Shown: positions 34,602 to 43,564 of the stretch, piece after piece
How the letters are laid out: every line of letters starts with the position of its first letter
Numbering within the stretch: position 1 is the stretch's first letter
Source of the DNA: Caballeronia sp. NK8
GTDB lineage: Bacteria; Pseudomonadota; Gammaproteobacteria; Burkholderiales; Burkholderiaceae
Assembly: GCF_018408855.1 (NCBI RefSeq)
Contig: NZ_AP024323.1
Location: 992,001-1,056,000 of the forward strand
Length of the DNA: 64,000 nucleotides
Direction of reading: 5' to 3'
Translations under genes and position numbers: made by a program
Notes under the pieces: generated by a model
What the model was told of the DNA's origin: nothing
What the model saw: the letters and a program-made list of their open reading frames with translations, nothing else
The model's database searches: none

Positions 34602-36095
34602 CTAGCGGGCGAGCGTCGGCATGAGCGCGGCGAGGCGCGTCATGCCGCGCTCGACCGCGGCGGCGTTCGTTCCGCCGTAGCCGAACAGCACGCCCTGCTG
34701 CGCCGGCGCGCCCGCGTAGAGCGCGCCGATTCCATACAGCCCGACCGACACGGCGCGCGCCGCCGCGACCACCGCTTCTTCCTGCAATAGATCAGCGAGC
34801 CGCGCGACCAGATGGATGCCTGCCGTCGCCGGCAGCGGCTCGAACCAGGGCGCGAGTTCGCCTCTCAGATGCCCGATCAGTATCGCGCGACGTTCCGCAT
34901 ACGCCTTGTGCATGCGGCGCAGATGCTTCGCGTATTCGCCGTCGAGCATGAACGCGCCGAGCGCCGTCTGCGTCAGCATGCAACTGTGCCAGTCGCCGAT
35001 CTGCTTGGCGTTCCAGAGCGGCCCGGACAGCGTCGCGGGCGGCACCACGTAGCCGAGCCGCAGATCGGGAAAGAGCGTCTTAGAAAACGTGCCGACATAC
35101 GCGACCAGCCCCGCGCGATCCAGACTCTTGAGCGATTCCACCGGCCGGCCTTCGAAGCGGAATTCGCCGTCGTAGTCATCCTCGACGATCATCGCGCCGC
35201 GCTTCGCCGCCCATTCGAGCAGTTCGACGCGCCGGTCGAGGCTCATCGGCATGCCGAGCGGAAACTGATGCGACGGCGTCACGTAGACGAGGCGCGTGTT
35301 GCGCGGCAGCTTCCCGACGATGAGACCTTCGCCGTCCACCGGCACATGCGCGATGCGCGCGCCGAGCGCCGCGAAGATCGCTCGCGCGGGCGGATAGCCC
35401 GGCTCCTCGACGGCGACGACATCGCCCGGCTGGAGTGTGACGCGCGCGAGCAGATCGAGCGCCTGTTGCGCGCCCTGCGTCACGAGCACGTCCTGCCAGT
35501 TGCACACGACCGCGCGGCTGAACGCGAGATAACGCGCGATGCCGAGCCGCAATTCCTGCTCGCCACCCGGATCGCGATACCCCGCGACGCCGCCGCTCGA
35601 GCGCGCCTGCGCGCGCAATGCATGATTCATGCAGCGTCGCCAGACGTCGTGGGGAAAGAGGGATTTGTCGGTCACGCCGCCCTTGAAATCGCAGTCGAGC
35701 GTTTCGCGGGCGGGCGGCATGGGCATCGACATGCGTTCGGGCATGTTGCGCCAGATGCCGGTCGCACGGGCGCGGGCCGACGCAACAGGTTCGGGTTGCG
35801 CGGACGGCAGGCGCGTGAGCCCTTCCGCGACGAAGGTGCCGTCGCCCGCGCGCGTGCGCAGAAAGCCTTCCGCGATGAGGCGTTCGAAGACTTCGAGCGT
35901 GGTCTTGCGCGAGACGCCGAGTTGCACGGCGAGATCGCGCGTGGAAGGAAGGCGCGCGTTCGCGGCGAGCCGCCCTTCGATGATGCCCGCGCGAAGCTGG
36001 CCGTAGATCTGGCCGGTAAGGTCGCGGCGGCCGAGCAGGGTGATGTGGATGTCCAAGGGCTGAGCAGTAAGGCTAAGTGGCCACCTATGATGCAC
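34602..36095 (-). CDS. MocR/PdxR-type regulator
   Basis: A 497-residue GntR winged-helix protein fused to a PLP aminotransferase-like domain. The DNA-binding part includes GRLAANARLPSTRDLAVQLG and VSRKTTLEVFERLIAEGFL. The PLP part has TQGAQQALDLLARV, VYVTPSHQFPLGMPMSLDRR, EDDYDGEFRF and the lysine in GTFSKTLFPDLRLGYVV. This motif set is typical of PdxR-like regulators of vitamin B6 or GABA/taurine genes. The start is a GTG with a poor ribosome site. It follows two other regulator genes on the same strand after 42 nt. Confidence 0.87.
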   Translation of the reverse strand: MHHRWPLSLTAQPLDIHITLLGRRDLTGQIYGQLRAGIIEGRLAANARLPSTRDLAVQLGVSRKTTLEVFERLIAEGFLRTRAGDGTFVAEGLTRLPSAQPEPVASARARATGIWRNMPERMSMPMPPARETLDCDFKGGVTDKSLFPHDVWRRCMNHALRAQARSSGGVAGYRDPGGEQELRLGIARYLAFSRAVVCNWQDVLVTQGAQQALDLLARVTLQPGDVVAVEEPGYPPARAIFAALGARIAHVPVDGEGLIVGKLPRNTRLVYVTPSHQFPLGMPMSLDRRVELLEWAAKRGAMIVEDDYDGEFRFEGRPVESLKSLDRAGLVAYVGTFSKTLFPDLRLGYVVPPATLSGPLWNAKQIGDWHSCMLTQTALGAFMLDGEYAKHLRRMHKAYAERRAILIGHLRGELAPWFEPLPATAGIHLVARLADLLQEEAVVAAARAVSVGLYGIGALYAGAPAQQGVLFGYGGTNAAAVERGMTRLAALMPTLAR

Positions 36096-36137
36096 CTAGA
36101 TCTATCGAATGACGAGGCCAGTCGATTTCCGACTGCT

Positions 36138-36401
36138 TTACGATTCCTCCCCGAACACCGCCCGACACAGCCCCGCCCCTTCCTCGGTCAACCACGCGCT
36201 TCCCGTCCCTTCCTCGTTCATCTGCATCTCGATAAGCCCGCCATCGGCCAATCCGGTCAATTGCCGTCGCAACGCGCTCATCGGCAGATCGGACTGTTTC
36301 GCCAGTTTCGCGAGCGACCACGCGCGCCCGGGCGTTTCCGTCCGCGCGCGCCAGAGCTGCGCCAGCACGGCGACGAGCGCCGGATCGATGTCATCACTCA
36401 T
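36138..36401 (-). CDS. Small winged-helix protein
   Basis: An 87-residue protein with AAAGGAGATCGCGC before the ATG at 36401, a very good ribosome site. It looks like a compact winged helix: WSLAKLAKQSDLPMSALRRQ as helix-turn-helix, then LTGLADGGLIEMQMNEEGTG as wing, and a C-terminal helix. The ATG overlaps the stop of the upstream MocR gene (ATGA), so the two are translated together. It may help regulate the divergent molybdoenzyme gene. Confidence 0.75.
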   Translation of the reverse strand: MSDDIDPALVAVLAQLWRARTETPGRAWSLAKLAKQSDLPMSALRRQLTGLADGGLIEMQMNEEGTGSAWLTEEGAGLCRAVFGEES

Positions 36402-37831
36402 GCGCGATCTCCTTTGCCGTGGCCAATCTCGCCGACGAGTTCGCCGAGCCGCTGCAACGCGGTCTCGCTCTGCGCGGTCCACGGATAACTGTAATTGAGC
36501 CGGATAAAGTGGCTGAAGGCATTGCGCGTCGAGAACATATGGCCCGGCCCGACCGTAATGCCGCTTTCGAGCGCCGCGCGATACAGCCGCATCGAATCGA
36601 CGCGTTCCGGCAACTCCACCCACAACACATAACCGCCCTGCGGCGCCGACGTGCGCGTGCCCGCCGGGAAAAAACGCTCGACCATCGCGCTCATGATCCG
36701 CGACTGCTGCCGATACAGCTTCCGCACGCGCCGCAGATGCCGGTCGTAGCCGTCCTGCCGCAGGTAATCGGCGATCGCAACCTGCGGCACCGATGGCGTC
36801 GTCAGCGTGTTGAGGAACTTGAGCTTCTCGACCTGCGCCCGATATCGCCCTGGCATCGCCCAGCCGATACGGTACGACGCCGTCAGACTCTTCGAGAACG
36901 ATGCGCAATGCAGCACGAGCCCTTTCGTGTCGAAGTTCTTGAGCGCCGACGGACGCGCATCGCCGTAATACAGCTCGTGATAGACATCGTTCTCGATGAC
37001 CGGTATCTCATGCGCGGACAACAGCTCGACGAGTTGCCGCTTGCGCTCATCCGGCATCTGGAAGCCGAGCGGATTCTGGAAGTTCGGCATCACCATGCAC
37101 GCGGCGATCTTCCTGCGCGCGATGATCTGCGCGAGCGCCTCGATGTCGATGCCCTCGGCCGGATGCGTCGGCACCTCGATCGCGCGCATGCCGAGACGCT
37201 CGATCGCATGCAGCATCGCGTAGTAAGTCGGCGATTCGACCGCGACCGTGTCGCCCGGCTTCGCGACCGCTTGCAGGCTCAGATTGATCGCCTCGGTCGC
37301 GCCGACGGTAATCACGATCTCCTCGGGATCGACCGGCACGCCGTTCTCCGCGTAGCGCCGCGCGATCTGGCGGATCAGTTCCGGATTGCCCGGCGGCAGA
37401 TCGTCGATGAGATTCCAGCTCGCATGCCGCCGCGCGATCGCGTTTGCATACTGGTTGATGCGCCGCCACGGGAACGGCCCGGGATCGGGATACGGCGAGC
37501 CGAACGGCACGGCATCGTGCGCGCCGATACTGCGCAAGGTCGAGAGCACGAGCCGGCTCACATCGACTTCCGACGCGGTCGCGATCACGCGCTTCGGCTG
37601 ACTGTGCCCCGCACTCGGCTGCGGCTGCGCGCGCACGAAATAGCCGGACTGCGGACGCGTTTCCAGAATGCCGCGGCTTTCCAGAATCGCGTAGGCATGC
37701 AGCACGGTCTTGATACTCACGCCGTGCTGCTGGCTCGCCTGCCGCACGGACGCGATCCTTTCGCCCGGCGCGAACACGCCGCGGCGCACGGCTTCCGCGA
37801 TTTCATCGGCGAGTTTTTCGTAGAGCTTCAA
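36398..37831 (-). CDS. MocR-type regulator divergent from the YdeP-like gene
   Basis: A 477-residue GntR-aminotransferase fusion. DNA-binding part: YEKLADEIAEAVRRGVFAPG, VRQASQQHGVSIKTVLHAYA. PLP part: NFQNPLGFQM, ENDVYHELYYGDARP and the lysine in CASFSKSLTASYRIGW. I propose the TTG at 37831 as start because GGAAAG lies 7 nt before it and the product then begins like other MocR proteins; the longer open frame upstream is a probable artefact. It is divergent from the YdeP-like gene (150 bp) and overlaps the winged-helix gene. Confidence 0.87.
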   Translation of the reverse strand: MKLYEKLADEIAEAVRRGVFAPGERIASVRQASQQHGVSIKTVLHAYAILESRGILETRPQSGYFVRAQPQPSAGHSQPKRVIATASEVDVSRLVLSTLRSIGAHDAVPFGSPYPDPGPFPWRRINQYANAIARRHASWNLIDDLPPGNPELIRQIARRYAENGVPVDPEEIVITVGATEAINLSLQAVAKPGDTVAVESPTYYAMLHAIERLGMRAIEVPTHPAEGIDIEALAQIIARRKIAACMVMPNFQNPLGFQMPDERKRQLVELLSAHEIPVIENDVYHELYYGDARPSALKNFDTKGLVLHCASFSKSLTASYRIGWAMPGRYRAQVEKLKFLNTLTTPSVPQVAIADYLRQDGYDRHLRRVRKLYRQQSRIMSAMVERFFPAGTRTSAPQGGYVLWVELPERVDSMRLYRAALESGITVGPGHMFSTRNAFSHFIRLNYSYPWTAQSETALQRLGELVGEIGHGKGDRA

Positions 37832-37981
37832 CGGGCGCTTTCCGGTGGTTTCGGACCTGAGTCGCAGTCTAGGGCAAAACGCCGCAACTGTATTCCTCCG
37901 ATTTTGTATTTTCTGTGCGCCGCGTTTAATTCGGAACACAGTACGCTTCAGTCATCGCATGCTCCACCTCGACCAAACGCC

Positions 37982-40294
37982 ATGACGAAGCCCGAAGCCC
38001 GCATCGAACCGTACACACATCCCGCCGCTGGCTGGGGCGCGTTGAAGCAGGTCGCCATCAATCTCGTCAAGGAACGAGTGGCCGGCGGGAACTACCGGAC
38101 ACTCTTCAAGCAGAACCAGCCCAATGGCTTCGATTGCCCCGGCTGCGCGTGGCCGGACCGCGAGCACGCCTCGACCTTCGAGTTCTGCGAGAACGGCGTG
38201 AAGGCCGTCGCCGCCGAAGCGACGAGCAAGCGCGTAACGCCCGCGTTCTTCGAGATGAACACGGTGTCGTCGCTGATGGCGCAAACGGATTACGAACTGG
38301 AGCAGCACGGGCGTCTCACCGATCCGCTCGTCTACGATGCGAAGCGCGACCGCTACGTGCCGATCGAATGGAACGATGCGTTCGAACTGATCGCGTCGCA
38401 CCTGAAGAAACTCGACGATCCGGACCGCGCCGCCTTCTACACCTCCGGCCGAGCGAGCAACGAAGCCGCGTTTCTGTATCAGTTGTTCGTGCGTATGTAC
38501 GGCACCAACAACTTCCCCGACTGCTCGAACATGTGCCACGAAGCGACGAGCCGCGGTTTGCCGCATACGGTCGGCATCGGCAAGGGCACGGTCACGCTCG
38601 ACGACTTCGAACACGCCGACACGCTGCTGCTGTTCGGTCAGAATCCGGCGACGAACCATCCGCGCATGCTCGGCGAATTGCGTGACTGCGCGAAGCGCGG
38701 CGCGACCATCGTGTCGATCAATCCGCTGAAGGAGCGCGGCCTCGAACGCTTCGCGAGCCCGCAACACACGCTCGACATGCTGTCACCGAAGGGCGTGAAA
38801 ATCAGCTCGGTGTTCGTCCGTCCGAAAGTGGGCGGCGACTTCGCGCTCATCAAGGGCGTCGCGAAGCGCATCATCGAACTGGACGACGACGCCCGCGCGA
38901 ACGGCGCCGAACGCGTGCTCGATGTCGATTTCATCGCGGAGCATACGGTCGGTTTCGACGCCTTCGCCGATGACCTGCGCGCCGAAAGCTGGGACGCGAT
39001 CATCGCGGAATCGGGCGTGGACATGGACGAACTGCTCAATCTCGCCGATATCTACGCGAAAGGCCGCGCCGTCATCGCGACGTGGGGCATGGGCCTCACG
39101 CAGCACAAGAATTCCGTGCCCACCATCCAGATTCTTTCGAACCTGATGATGATGCGCGGCAATATCGGCCGGCGCGGCGCGGGCCTGTGTCCGGTGCGCG
39201 GCCATTCGAACGTGCAGGGCGACCGCACGGTGGGCATCGAGGAAAAGCCGACTCAGGAATTTCTCGACAAGCTCGGCGCCGCGTACGATTTCGAGCCGCC
39301 GCGCGAGCACGGCCACGACGTCGTCGAAACCATTCACGCGATGCTCGAAGGCAAGGTGAAGGTGTTCATCGGACTGGGCGGCAATTTTTCGATCGCGACG
39401 CCCGACACGCCGCGCACCTGGGAAGCGATGCGCGCGTGCGATCTGACCGTACACATCACGACCAAGCTCAACCGCAGCCATCTCGTGCATGGCCGCGACG
39501 CGCTCATTCTGCCGACGCTCGGCCGCACGGAAATCGACTTGCAGAACGGCGTGCCGCAGGGCGTGAGCGTCGAGGATTCGATGAGCATGGTGCACATCTC
39601 GTACGGCATGAACAAGCCGGCCTCGCAGAATCTGCTTTCCGAAGTGGCGATCGTCGCGCGCATGGCGCGTGCGACGCTCGGTTCATCGAAGGTCGACTGG
39701 CTCGCGCATGCGGCCGACTACGCGTTGATCCGCGATGGCATCGAAAAAGTGATCGAGGGCTTCGAACGCTACAACGAGCGCCTGAAGCAACCGGGCGGCT
39801 TTCATCTCGGCGTGGCTTCGCGAGATCGCGTCTGGAAGACGCCGAGCGGCAAGGCGCAATTCATCGTGCACGAGATCGCGTTCGATACGCCGATCCACCG
39901 CGCCCGCGCGCTTCACGGCGAGCGCCTGATGACGCTCATGACGACGCGCTCGCATGATCAATACAACACGACGATCTACGGCCTCGACGATCGGTATCGC
40001 GGTGTATACGGACAGCGGCACGTGCTGTTCGCCAACCGCGAAGATATCGACATGCTCGGCTTCGAGCCGGGTGAATTCGTGGATATCACGAGCGTGTGGG
40101 ACGACGGCGTGGAGCGCCGCGTGGACGGTTTCAAGCTCGTCGAATACGACATTCCGCGAGGCTGCCTCGGTGCGTATTACCCGGAAACCAACCCGCTCGT
40201 GCCGTTGTCATCGGTTGCGGATGGCGCCGGTACGCCGACGTCGAAGTCCATTCCCGTGTTGTTGACGTCCTCCAGTCAGGCCATTGCTGCCTGA
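37982..40294 (+). CDS. FdhF/YdeP-family molybdopterin oxidoreductase
   Basis: A 770-residue molybdoenzyme of the YdeP branch of formate-dehydrogenase-like proteins. N-terminal C52-x2-C55 (FDCPGCAWPDR), the motif around C185 (SNMCHEATSRGLPHTVG), a central molybdopterin-binding region (ATWGMGLTQHKNSVPTIQIL, MMMRGNIGRRGAGLCPVRGH) and a C-terminal dinucleotide-binding domain (MTTRSHDQYNTTIYGLDDRY) are all present. Members lack the full 4Fe-4S set; E. coli YdeP is linked to acid resistance, but the reaction is unknown. The divergent MocR gene is its likely regulator. Confidence 0.9.
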   Translation: MTKPEARIEPYTHPAAGWGALKQVAINLVKERVAGGNYRTLFKQNQPNGFDCPGCAWPDREHASTFEFCENGVKAVAAEATSKRVTPAFFEMNTVSSLMAQTDYELEQHGRLTDPLVYDAKRDRYVPIEWNDAFELIASHLKKLDDPDRAAFYTSGRASNEAAFLYQLFVRMYGTNNFPDCSNMCHEATSRGLPHTVGIGKGTVTLDDFEHADTLLLFGQNPATNHPRMLGELRDCAKRGATIVSINPLKERGLERFASPQHTLDMLSPKGVKISSVFVRPKVGGDFALIKGVAKRIIELDDDARANGAERVLDVDFIAEHTVGFDAFADDLRAESWDAIIAESGVDMDELLNLADIYAKGRAVIATWGMGLTQHKNSVPTIQILSNLMMMRGNIGRRGAGLCPVRGHSNVQGDRTVGIEEKPTQEFLDKLGAAYDFEPPREHGHDVVETIHAMLEGKVKVFIGLGGNFSIATPDTPRTWEAMRACDLTVHITTKLNRSHLVHGRDALILPTLGRTEIDLQNGVPQGVSVEDSMSMVHISYGMNKPASQNLLSEVAIVARMARATLGSSKVDWLAHAADYALIRDGIEKVIEGFERYNERLKQPGGFHLGVASRDRVWKTPSGKAQFIVHEIAFDTPIHRARALHGERLMTLMTTRSHDQYNTTIYGLDDRYRGVYGQRHVLFANREDIDMLGFEPGEFVDITSVWDDGVERRVDGFKLVEYDIPRGCLGAYYPETNPLVPLSSVADGAGTPTSKSIPVLLTSSSQAIAA

Positions 40295-40619
40295 AGTCAG
40301 TCATCGCGGACATGTTGCAGAGCGCGTAAAGGCGCGCCTTCTCGCGCTGACGAATGCGACGTTCGAGCGCAGCCGCGCCACTGAAGCGGCGATCGATGAA
40401 TGCGCCCAGCATGGCGAGAATCGCAACCCACGCGATCCACCCGGCGGCGAAGCTGTCGAACTGGCTGCTGAACCACGCGCCGCCCAGCATGGCGGCGGCG
40501 AACACCAGCATGACGAGGGTAAGCGGCGGACAGTCCTCGTACTCGACGTGAGTATTACAGCAGGCTCCCAAGCCTAGTTGATAGCCGCTCAACGAATAGG
40601 CGCCGATGGAGTAAATCAT
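40131..40619 (-). CDS. Possible small membrane protein (uncertain)
   Basis: An open frame of 162 residues with two convincing membrane segments (LTLVMLVFAAAMLGGAWF and AGWIAWVAILAMLGAFI) after a Cys-rich start (GACCNTHVEYEDC). The membrane part (about 40330-40619) looks like a real protein, but the last 164 nt run antisense through the end of the YdeP-like gene and have the composition of a shadow. It may therefore be truncated, frameshifted or wrongly extended. The start is uncertain, with no strong ribosome site. Confidence 0.4.
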   Translation of the reverse strand: MIYSIGAYSLSGYQLGLGACCNTHVEYEDCPPLTLVMLVFAAAMLGGAWFSSQFDSFAAGWIAWVAILAMLGAFIDRRFSGAAALERRIRQREKARLYALCNMSAMTDFRQQWPDWRTSTTREWTSTSAYRRHPQPMTTARAGWFPGNTHRGSLAECRIRRA

Positions 40620-40767
40620 TCCGTTATCCAAACTGTTATCGATTTGTGCCCATCACAAATTTACGCAGTTGGAGCGCCCAGCAATACCAGATAATTCCGA
40701 ACAACGCGTTTCGGTGCTTCGCTGTTGACTTTTGCGAAGCACCAAAAAACGCTTACCGCGCGAGACC

Positions 40768-43506
40768 TCATTTCGCTCCGGCGAACTCCTGAATATCGGC
40801 ATCGGCTTCGCCCGCGAGCGGCACGACGCCGGACGGTCCCGTCGCATGCGGATGCAACAGCAGCGCGACCAGTCCGCTCCAGCCCGTCTGATGCGATGCG
40901 CCCACGCCGCGCCCGTTGTCGCCGTGGAAGTATTCGTGAAAGAGCACGAGATCGCGCGAGCGCGGATCGGCCTGAAGCAGCGGGTAAGCGCCCATCACCG
41001 GGCGTTCGCCGTTTTTATCGAGCAGAAAGAGCGTGGTGACGCGGCGCGCGAGTTCGTCGGCGATCTGGGCGAGCGAGAACTTCTGCCCCGAGCCGGTCGG
41101 ATATTCAACGCGAAAATCGTCGCCGTAATAGCGATGAAACTCGCGGATCGATTCGATCAACAGATAATTCACCGGCATCCACACGGGGCCGCGCCAGTTC
41201 GAATTGCCGCCGAACACGCGCGAGTCCGATTCCGCCGGAAGGTAGCGGATGCTGAAGCTCTCGCTGTTGTGATAGAAGACGAACGGGTTGTCCAGATGCA
41301 CGCGCGAGAGCGCGCGCACGCCGTGATCGGAGAGGAACTCGGTCTCGTCGAGCATGCGCGCGAGGAGCGCCTTCATCCGGTGTCCGCGCAACAGCGACAG
41401 CAGCACGCTGTTGCCTTGCCCCGCGACATTCCAGCGCGACACGAGCCGCGCGAGATCGGTGCGATGTTCCAGGAACCAGTGCAGGCGCTCGCGCAATTCA
41501 GGCAACGAGCGATACACCTTCGGCTCCAGCACGTGCACGGCGAATAGCGGAATCAGCCCGACGATCGAGCGAATTCGCATCGGGATGTTCGAGCCGTCCG
41601 GCAGACGCAGCTTGTCGTAGAAGAATTCGTCCTCGCTGTCCCAGAGACCGGTATCGCAGTTGTCCTCGCAGCTCACCGCCTCGGCGATATACAGGAAGTG
41701 CTCGAAGAACTTCACCGCGATATCGACGAACACCTTGTTCGCGTACGCCAGCTCCAGCGCGATACGCATCAGGTCGAGCGCGTACGCGGCCATCCACGCG
41801 GTGCCGTCGGCCTGATCGATGTGGCCGCCCGTGGGCAGCGGCGACGAACGATCGAAGATGCCCACGTTGTCCAGCCCGAGAAAGCCGCCCTGAAAGATGT
41901 TCTTGCCGTCGGCGTCCTTGCGGTTGACCCACCACGAGAAGTTCAGAAGCAGCTTGTGGAACACGAGTTCCAGAAAATCGCGATCGCCCTTGCCCGTGAT
42001 CGCGCGATCGATCTCGTAGACGCGCCATGTCGCCCAGGCATGCACGGGCGGGTTTGCATCGCTGAAGGCCCATTCGTAGGCGGGCAACTGGCCGTTCGGA
42101 TGCTGATAGCGGTCCTTCACGAGCAGCAGTAACTGACGCTTCGCGAACTCCGGATCGATCAGCGCGAACGCCGCCGCGTGAAACGCGAGATCCCACGACG
42201 CGTACCACGGATATTCCCACTTGTCCGGCATCGACACGATGTCCGCGTTGCACAGATGCCGCCAGTCCACGTTGCGCCCGAAGCGCCGCTGTTTCGGCGG
42301 CTTCGGCTGGAGCGGATCGCCGTCGAGCCAGCGCGTCACGTCGAACTGATAGAACTGCTTCGACCACAGCATGCCCGCGAGCGCCTGGCGCTGCACGAGC
42401 CGCTGATCGGCATCGACGATGTCGTGTTGCAGCGCGCCGTAGAACTCGTCCGCTTCCGCGAGACGGCGCGCGAAGAGACCGTCGACGTCGAGCGGCACGG
42501 CGTCAGGCGCGGATTCGGGCCGCCAGCGCAGATACACCACCGCCTTGCCGTGCGGCGCAAGTTCCAGATGCACATGCGCCGCCGCGCGCGTGCCCGTATC
42601 GCGGCGGACCGCGTCCGTGTTGCCGTTCAGGATGTAATCATTGAAGCCGTCCTTGAACGGCCCTTCGCCTTCCATATGAAACAGACGTTTGACGTTGGTC
42701 TCGTTTTCGCAGAAAAGCCATTCGATATCCTGAGCATCAGGCGACCATGCGGTGACGACCATCGGCTCGTGATTGCCCTGTTGCGCGAGCACGTAGGTTC
42801 CCTCGCCCTGCACCGTCTCCACTTTCAGCGACGGCTTCACGGGCGTCTCTTTCCATGACCACGTATTGCGCGCCCAGATCTGCGGCAGCACATCGAGCGC
42901 CGCGGACACGTCGCCGCGATTCTCGATCGTCACGCGCATCAGGATGTCGTCGGCCGTGTGTTTCGCGTATTCGACCTGCACGTCGAAGTAGCGCTCGTCG
43001 TCGAACACGCCGGTGTCGAGCACTTCGTACTCGGGCATGTCGGCGCCGCGCCGCGCGTTTTCATCGACGAGATCGGCGTAGGGAAACGCCGCATGCGGAT
43101 ACTTGTAGAGCATACGCATGTAGGAATGCGTCGGCGTGCCGTCGAGGTAGAAGTACAGTTCCTTCACGTCCTCGCCGTGGTTGCCCTCCTCGTTCGTCAG
43201 ACCGAAGAGCCGCTCCTTGAGGATCGGATCGCAGCCGTTCCAGAGCGCGAGCGAGATGCACCAGTTGAGTTTGTCGTCGCCGAAGCCCGCGAGCCCGTCC
43301 TCGCCCCAGCGATACGCGCGGCTGCGCGCGTGATCGTGCGGGAAATATTCCCACGCCGTGCCGAATTCGCTGTAGTCCTCGCGGACCGTGCCCCATTGGC
43401 GCTCGCTCAGATACGGGCCCCAGCGCTGCCAGCGCGAGCAGTCCTGCGAATGGAGGCGCGAGCCCTCGACGGTGTCGAGCTGATTGACGGGGCGCGATTT
43501 CGGCAT
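40768..43506 (-). CDS. GH63-like glucosidase (MGH1-type glycoside hydrolase)
   Basis: A large cytoplasmic protein of 912 residues with no signal peptide. The C-terminal half shows the (alpha/alpha)6-barrel of GH63-related glucosidases: [35 protein letters not shown], the acidic [38 protein letters not shown] and [16 protein letters not shown]. It probably cleaves short alpha-glucosides or glucosylglycerate-type solutes. GAGGAGACGTCC precedes the ATG. It is the last gene of a three-gene operon with a debranching-type enzyme and an NTF2-like protein. Confidence 0.87.
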   Translation of the reverse strand: MPKSRPVNQLDTVEGSRLHSQDCSRWQRWGPYLSERQWGTVREDYSEFGTAWEYFPHDHARSRAYRWGEDGLAGFGDDKLNWCISLALWNGCDPILKERLFGLTNEEGNHGEDVKELYFYLDGTPTHSYMRMLYKYPHAAFPYADLVDENARRGADMPEYEVLDTGVFDDERYFDVQVEYAKHTADDILMRVTIENRGDVSAALDVLPQIWARNTWSWKETPVKPSLKVETVQGEGTYVLAQQGNHEPMVVTAWSPDAQDIEWLFCENETNVKRLFHMEGEGPFKDGFNDYILNGNTDAVRRDTGTRAAAHVHLELAPHGKAVVYLRWRPESAPDAVPLDVDGLFARRLAEADEFYGALQHDIVDADQRLVQRQALAGMLWSKQFYQFDVTRWLDGDPLQPKPPKQRRFGRNVDWRHLCNADIVSMPDKWEYPWYASWDLAFHAAAFALIDPEFAKRQLLLLVKDRYQHPNGQLPAYEWAFSDANPPVHAWATWRVYEIDRAITGKGDRDFLELVFHKLLLNFSWWVNRKDADGKNIFQGGFLGLDNVGIFDRSSPLPTGGHIDQADGTAWMAAYALDLMRIALELAYANKVFVDIAVKFFEHFLYIAEAVSCEDNCDTGLWDSEDEFFYDKLRLPDGSNIPMRIRSIVGLIPLFAVHVLEPKVYRSLPELRERLHWFLEHRTDLARLVSRWNVAGQGNSVLLSLLRGHRMKALLARMLDETEFLSDHGVRALSRVHLDNPFVFYHNSESFSIRYLPAESDSRVFGGNSNWRGPVWMPVNYLLIESIREFHRYYGDDFRVEYPTGSGQKFSLAQIADELARRVTTLFLLDKNGERPVMGAYPLLQADPRSRDLVLFHEYFHGDNGRGVGASHQTGWSGLVALLLHPHATGPSGVVPLAGEADADIQEFAGAK

Positions 43507-43564
43507 GGACGTCTCCTCGTTTGCGAAGGCAACACAGCAGGCAAGACTGGTAATTTAGCGCGTT

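Noticed and set aside
37832..37939. Longer N-terminus for the MocR protein starting at 37939
   Set aside because: The extra residues are Arg/Asn-rich, lie in the promoter gap, and have no counterpart in MocR proteins.
36419..37981. Upstream extension of the YdeP-like frame (open to 36419)
   Set aside because: This part is antisense to the MocR gene; the family N-terminus begins at the ATG at 37982.
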